Shown in pieces: positions 6,179 to 8,899 of a DNA stretch of 8,899 nt. Origin of the DNA: an uncultured Clostridia bacterium. GTDB lineage: Bacteria > Bacillota > Clostridia > Christensenellales > Borkfalkiaceae. The first letter of the stretch is position 1. Every line of letters starts with the position of its first letter. The notes under the pieces are model-generated. The model was not told the origin of the DNA and did no database searches. It saw only the letters and a program-made list of their open reading frames with translations. The stretch covers positions 1 to 8,899 of the forward strand of contig CAMOXE010000079.1 in NCBI GenBank assembly GCA_946628865.1, read 5' to 3'. Position numbers and translations under genes: made by a program.

Positions 6179-6368
6179 GCAAAAAAAGCGGACTTATATG
6201 GCTTATAAGACATATCGCGCACTTTGGCAAACGATTTCTTATTGCGTTGTACACACTTTCTACTCTATCGATATGCTTTTCGGGTAAGACGGACGCATCG
6301 TTCACTCCGAACGCGATAAACACCGCGGCGGAATTACACAAACTCAAATCGAAAAAAACCGAAACTTT
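6174..6368 (-). pseudogene. Possible remnant of an SGNH/GDSL-type hydrolase
   Basis: On the minus strand an open stretch (stop at 6369-6371 upstream) reads SAAVFIAFGVNDASVLP, followed by RVESVYNAIRNRLPKCAICLISHISP. In SGNH hydrolases the third conserved block is a hydrophobic strand ending in GxND, followed after a helix by a strand of the type P-x-A-x-I-x-L-I-S-x-x-P, so order and spacing agree. There is no start codon with a Shine-Dalgarno. The block I Ser and the C-terminal DxxH are absent, and the frame runs into the tRNA/tmRNA terminator before stopping at 6129. If real, it is a decayed internal fragment of about 60 residues. The similarity was judged by eye and the call is tentative. 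Confidence 0.28.
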
Positions 6369-6371
6369 TTA

Positions 6372-6491
6372 ACAGAATAAGCGTTTCGACACTAATAAAC
6401 GTCAGAATTAAGTTTCGATAACATAATGCAGACTCAACTGCGGTATGCGTTTTGAGTATCCGCATCGAGCGAACCAACTAAAGCCACAAAA
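6372..6491. other. Gene-free stretch
   Basis: No supported gene here on either strand. There is a weak potential stem, ACTCAA with TTGAGT around 6432-6459, without a T-tract. Two short similar strings, GTTTCGACA and GTTTCGATA, occur near 6392 and 6412. Nothing functional can be claimed. The stretch 6528-6629, beyond the terminator, is likewise AT-rich and without a recognisable gene. Confidence 0.5.
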
Positions 6492-6534
6492 AAAGTGTGT
6501 AAGTCGTTTTCTTAACTTACACACTTTGTTTTTT
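6488..6534. terminator. Strong bidirectional intrinsic terminator
   Basis: A perfect 13-bp stem, AAAGTGTGTAAGT (6492-6504) with ACTTACACACTTT (6515-6527), has a 10-nt loop. On the plus strand it is followed by GTTTTTT (6528-6534). On the minus strand the A-run at 6488-6494 supplies a T-tract. On the minus strand it lies about 100 nt after the membrane-protein gene (stop at 6630) and is its probable terminator. On the plus strand it would stop read-through coming from the left. Confidence 0.85.
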
Positions 6535-6629
6535 ACTTTCGTCTGCAATATATAATTATTACAATATTTTATATTAAAAATTTTTAGGCTTTTACACTTG
6601 AAAATCTTATTAAAATCGGTCCATGTGTG

Positions 6630-7193
6630 CTATTTTCTTCTTACGCTGTAACAAAGCGCAAGAGTCGCGGTCATTATTACCGGCGTCCAAATCGAGACGT
6701 ACATCGCCGAAACCGAAAAGAAATTCGTACTTAGTTCGTTCAGATTTTCCGTCCGCGCCGTAGCGGTTGAATAAATCGAAAAGGCAAGAGCGAATACCAT
6801 CATACATAAAAGCAGCCACTCCGCCGCCTTTGCGGCGTTTAATCTCTGCGCAAACGCGATATACAATCCGAATAAAACCGTAAGTGTCGCTATTTGAAAA
6901 GTCGTTCTGAACGGCAATAATACGTTTATAAGTATAGCGGCGCAAAAAGCGTATATCGCGCCTAAGTAATACGAATTATCTTTTTTATAGCCGTAAGAGG
7001 CGTAAAAAATTATCGCAAAGTACGAAATCAAAACGACGCAATACGCGGAGGTAAAAAGCACGCCCGCGCCGCTCGCTATCGAAAAGCCTAAAACGTACGC
7101 CGTTGCAAGCGTCGTCACAACTATCAATATCATTTGAAAAAACAAAGCGATTGCTTTCGGTTTTGATATGCCGAACTTTTTTTCCGTATTCAT
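6630..7193 (-). CDS. Hypothetical membrane protein with six predicted transmembrane helices
   Basis: I do not recognise a family. The 187-residue product is almost entirely hydrophobic, with likely transmembrane segments at about 14-37, 43-66, 74-95, 98-116, 124-142 and 158-182. The first 13 residues are short and basic and the C-terminus ends in RRK, so both ends probably face the cytoplasm. Short polar links (YGYKKDN near 67-73, QRLNAAKAAE near 116-125, and TARTENLNELSTN near 145-157) carry no catalytic motif that I can identify. The start at ATG 7193 is well supported by AAAAGAGGAG ending 7 nt upstream. It stands alone: a hairpin after dnaJ separates it from the chaperone genes, and a strong terminator lies downstream. 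A structural, permease-like or sensor role is equally possible. Confidence 0.8.
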   Translation of the reverse strand: MNTEKKFGISKPKAIALFFQMILIVVTTLATAYVLGFSIASGAGVLFTSAYCVVLISYFAIIFYASYGYKKDNSYYLGAIYAFCAAILINVLLPFRTTFQIATLTVLFGLYIAFAQRLNAAKAAEWLLLCMMVFALAFSIYSTATARTENLNELSTNFFSVSAMYVSIWTPVIMTATLALCYSVRRK

Positions 7194-7210
7194 ATAATCT
7201 CTCCTCTTTT

Positions 7211-7238
7211 ATTGTATTTTACCTCAAAGCGCCTTCAA
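7211..7238 (-). promoter_or_regulatory. Possible promoter of the membrane-protein gene
   Basis: On the minus strand TTGAAG (7238-7233) and TACAAT (7216-7211) are 16 bp apart, with four and five of six consensus matches. The predicted start near 7204 falls inside the purine-rich Shine-Dalgarno, leaving a very short leader of about 11 nt. That is tight, so the real promoter may differ or include read-through from dnaJ. Confidence 0.35.
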
Positions 7239-7269
7239 AATTAAGTTTATAAAAACAAAATTTGTAAAT

Positions 7270-7302
7270 GCGGCTATTCGATTAAGAAAAACGAATAGCC
7301 GC
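7270..7302 (-). terminator. Hairpin after dnaJ, probable terminator
   Basis: A perfect 11-bp stem, GCGGCTATTCG (7270-7280) with CGAATAGCCGC (7292-7302), has an 11-nt loop and starts 12 nt after the dnaJ stop on the minus strand. The downstream sequence on that strand begins ATTTACAAATTTTG, a poor U-tract, so termination may be partial or the hairpin may mainly protect the 3' end of the mRNA. Confidence 0.6.
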
Positions 7303-7314
7303 GGCGTAGTATAA

Positions 7315-8442
7315 TCAGTCGTAAGGATTTTCGCCGTATAACGCCTTTACGTTATCGTCGAACTTTTTCATCTTGTCGTACTGTTTGAGTTCGGATTCGC
7401 TCTTTAAATCCGAAAGCGCTTGTTTTTGCGCCTTGGAAAGTTTCGTCGGGACTTCTATCGTTACCGTAACGTATAAATTCCCCGTTCCCATGCGCGACTG
7501 TATGCCCTTGCCGCGCAAAGTGAACACCTTTCCGTTTTGCGTACCGTCGGGAATATCGAGAGTTACCACGCTGTCAATCGTCGGAACTTTGACCTTTCCG
7601 CCGAGCGCCGCAGTAGTGAAATCTATCGGCAAATCGACGTATAAGTCGTAGTTCTTGCGTTTGAATATCTTATGCGGCGCGACTTTGAATACGACGATAA
7701 GGTCTCCCGGGTTGCCTCCCATCGTAGACGCCTCGCCGTATCCGCGTTTTTTCATATAACTGCCCGTATCCGCGCCCGCCGGGACGTCGAGATGCACGGT
7801 AGTGCTTTTACGCTGGTAGCCTTTCCCGCCGCAAACGGTGCATTTATCTGTGATAGTTTTGCCGCTGCCGCCGCAAGAATCGCAGACCGCGGTCCTTATA
7901 GTTCTGAAAATAGAGTTGCCGGAGGCGTACTGTATTGTTCCGCTGCCGTGGCACTTTGAACAGGTTTTATACGCCGTTCCGTTCTTCGCACCCGTGGATT
8001 TGCATGCCGAACACGGTTCTTTACGCGTATAGGTTATATCCTTTTTACAGCCCTTCGCCGCGTCCAAAAACGAGAGTTCGACTTCAACCGTTATGTCCTG
8101 CCCCGATCTGTCTTGTTCGCGCGCGCCGCCGCCCGTGAATTGACTGAATATATCGCCGAACATATCCGAAAATCCGCCGAATCCCCCGCCGCTGAATCCG
8201 CCGCCGCCGAAACCGGCGCTCGCACCCGGGTTTTCAAGTTCGAAGTCGTACTGCTTGCGCTTTTCGGGATCGGATAGAATTTCGTTCGCTTCGTTTATCT
8301 CTTTAAATTTTTTGGCGCACTCTTCGTCGTTCGGGTGTAGATCCGGGTGGTACTGCCTTGCAAGTTTTCTGTAAGCGGATTTTATTTCGTCTTGAGTGGC
8401 GTTTTTGTTTACGCCGAGCGTTTCGTAATGTGTCTTTGCCAT
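7315..8442 (-). CDS. dnaJ: Chaperone protein DnaJ (Hsp40, type I)
   Basis: Cytosolic co-chaperone that delivers unfolded proteins to DnaK and stimulates its ATPase. It is 375 residues with the full type I layout. The J-domain (about 1-68) has the essential HPD at 32-34. A Gly/Phe-rich linker spans about 73-106 (GFGGGGFSGGGFGGF). The zinc-finger domain has four Cys pairs: C144/C147, C161/C164, C187/C190 and C201/C204. The C-terminal substrate-binding and dimerisation domains run to the end. Three of the four zinc repeats fit CxxCxGxG; the first reads CSACKSTG, with Ser149 in place of the first Gly, while its cysteines remain. ATG 8442 is the start, preceded by AAGAGGG at a somewhat long distance of about 12 nt. 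It directly follows dnaK on the same strand, 78 bp apart, the common dnaK-dnaJ order. No CIRCE element is seen here; heat-shock control probably sits upstream of dnaK outside the window. Confidence 0.98.
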   Translation of the reverse strand: MAKTHYETLGVNKNATQDEIKSAYRKLARQYHPDLHPNDEECAKKFKEINEANEILSDPEKRKQYDFELENPGASAGFGGGGFSGGGFGGFSDMFGDIFSQFTGGGAREQDRSGQDITVEVELSFLDAAKGCKKDITYTRKEPCSACKSTGAKNGTAYKTCSKCHGSGTIQYASGNSIFRTIRTAVCDSCGGSGKTITDKCTVCGGKGYQRKSTTVHLDVPAGADTGSYMKKRGYGEASTMGGNPGDLIVVFKVAPHKIFKRKNYDLYVDLPIDFTTAALGGKVKVPTIDSVVTLDIPDGTQNGKVFTLRGKGIQSRMGTGNLYVTVTIEVPTKLSKAQKQALSDLKSESELKQYDKMKKFDDNVKALYGENPYD

Positions 8443-8483
8443 TAGTGTAATTGCCCTCTTATATATTTCGCAATAGTCTAATC

Positions 8484-8513
8484 GGCTGCCGCAAAATATT
8501 ACGGCAGCCTTTT
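8484..8513. promoter_or_regulatory. Hairpin in the dnaK-dnaJ spacer
   Basis: GGCTGCCG (8484-8491) pairs with CGGCAGCC (8502-8509) across a 10-nt loop, starting 11 nt after the dnaK stop on the minus strand. The T-run TTTT (8510-8513) lies on the plus-strand side, so in the gene direction the hairpin lacks a U-tract. It is unlikely to terminate dnaK transcription. It may stabilise the upstream mRNA or be a processing site, and on the plus strand it could end antisense transcription. Confidence 0.5.
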
Positions 8514-8520
8514 ATAAGTT

Positions 8521-8899
8521 TTAATTCTGGTGGAATTCGGTATCTCCGTCCGTCTCGGCGTCGGCGCCCGGAGCGCCTTGCGGTCCTTGCGCGCCTTGCG
8601 CTTGCTGATAGAGTTTGGTAAATATCGGCTGAATATCGTTCGAGAGTTTTTCGGTCGCCTTTACTATTCTGTCGTTATCGTCGCTCGCAAGTTCTTCCTT
8701 CGCCTCTTTTACAGCCGCCTCTACGCTCGATTTGTCCTCTTCGCTGAGTTTGTCGCCGCTGTCTTTTACCGTCTTTTCGACCTGGAAGATAAGACTGTCG
8801 AGTTTATTCTTGTTTTCTACCGCCTCTTTTCTCTTCTTGTCCTCTTCTTCGTATCTTTCCGCCTCTTTAACGGCTTTGTCGATATCTTCTTCGGAAAGA
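8521..8899 (-). CDS. dnaK: Chaperone protein DnaK (Hsp70), C-terminal end only
   Basis: The last 125 residues of Hsp70, cut by the right edge of the window; the ATPase domain and most of the substrate-binding domain lie outside. The visible part starts LSEEDIDKAVKEAERYEEED, the typical start of the helical lid over the peptide pocket. It continues through ENKNKLDSLIFQVEKTVKD and the helical bundle (DKLSEEDKSSVEAAVKEAKEEL is too long to be anything but lid-like helix), and ends with a flexible Gly/Gln/Ala-rich tail. The last residues are DGDTEFHQN rather than the EEVD-like ends of many Hsp70s. The TAA stop is at 8521-8523. It is followed by a hairpin and then by dnaJ in the same direction, as expected for a chaperone operon. 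Confidence 0.95.
   Translation of the reverse strand, partial: LSEEDIDKAVKEAERYEEEDKKRKEAVENKNKLDSLIFQVEKTVKDSGDKLSEEDKSSVEAAVKEAKEELASDDNDRIVKATEKLSNDIQPIFTKLYQQAQGAQGPQGAPGADAETDGDTEFHQN

Noticed and set aside
6157..6372. Plus-strand frame of 71 codons starting with TTG
   Set aside because: It starts inside the terminator loop, has no Shine-Dalgarno, and its sequence is the antisense of the more protein-like minus-strand stretch.
6432..6470. Weak stem-loops around TGCGG/CCGCA and ACTCAA/TTGAGT
   Set aside because: Stems of five to six bp with no T-tract and alternative pairings; no more than expected by chance.
6610..6945. Second minus-strand frame overlapping the membrane-protein gene
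   Set aside because: Arginine-rich, out of frame with a gene that has a strong ribosome site and clear hydrophobic segments.
7373..8138. Several plus-strand frames opposite dnaJ
   Set aside because: Shadows of the dnaJ coding sequence, including mirror images of its zinc repeats.
1..8899. CRISPR arrays, insertion sequences, origins
   Set aside because: No regularly spaced long repeats, no transposase-like protein, and no DnaA-box cluster seen.

Overview
The window looks like a low-to-moderate GC Firmicutes (Bacillota), most likely an uncultured gut-type clostridial lineage. The signs are a lipoprotein-type solute-binding protein with a poly-Gly linker, consensus sigma-A promoters, purine-rich Shine-Dalgarno sites, U-tract terminators, and a dnaK-dnaJ pair next to a carbohydrate-utilisation cluster. 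The lineage is inferred, not read directly.

Left part (1-6040): a glycan-utilisation locus. On the minus strand, in transcription order, are a GH2 beta-mannosidase-like glycosidase (4813-2342), a HAD phosphatase/phosphomutase-like protein that overlaps it by 4 nt as ATGA (2345-1482), and, after about 140 bp, an ABC-transporter sugar-binding lipoprotein (1340 to beyond the left edge). An AraC-family regulator (5104-5976, plus strand) is transcribed divergently. The shared control region holds a perfect-consensus sigma-A promoter placed so that the araC-type mRNA should be leaderless. It also holds a good promoter for the glycosidase operon and direct repeats that could be regulator sites. The likely logic is that the binding protein captures a beta-mannoside or similar oligosaccharide, the GH2 enzyme cleaves it in the cytoplasm, the HAD protein acts on a sugar phosphate, and the AraC protein switches the operon on.

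Junction (about 5980-6180): after the araC-type terminator come two direct repeats (ACGGGGAAA, 11 bp apart). They are followed by an isolated 3' end of a tRNA-Ala or tmRNA gene (T-loop, acceptor strand, CCA) and, directly after that, an intrinsic terminator. No 5' half of that RNA gene lies upstream. This is the arrangement left at an attachment site by an element that integrated into the 3' end of a tRNA/tmRNA gene. I infer that the mannoside locus may be the right end of a genomic island and that chromosomal core sequence begins near 6116.

Right part (6180-8899): a mostly gene-free stretch with a possible decayed SGNH-hydrolase fragment on the minus strand and a strong bidirectional terminator (6492-6527). 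Then, all on the minus strand, come a six-helix membrane protein of unknown function (7193-6630), dnaJ (8442-7315), and the C-terminal end of dnaK (8899-8521). These last are ordinary core genes. A hairpin lies between dnaK and dnaJ, and another lies just after dnaJ.
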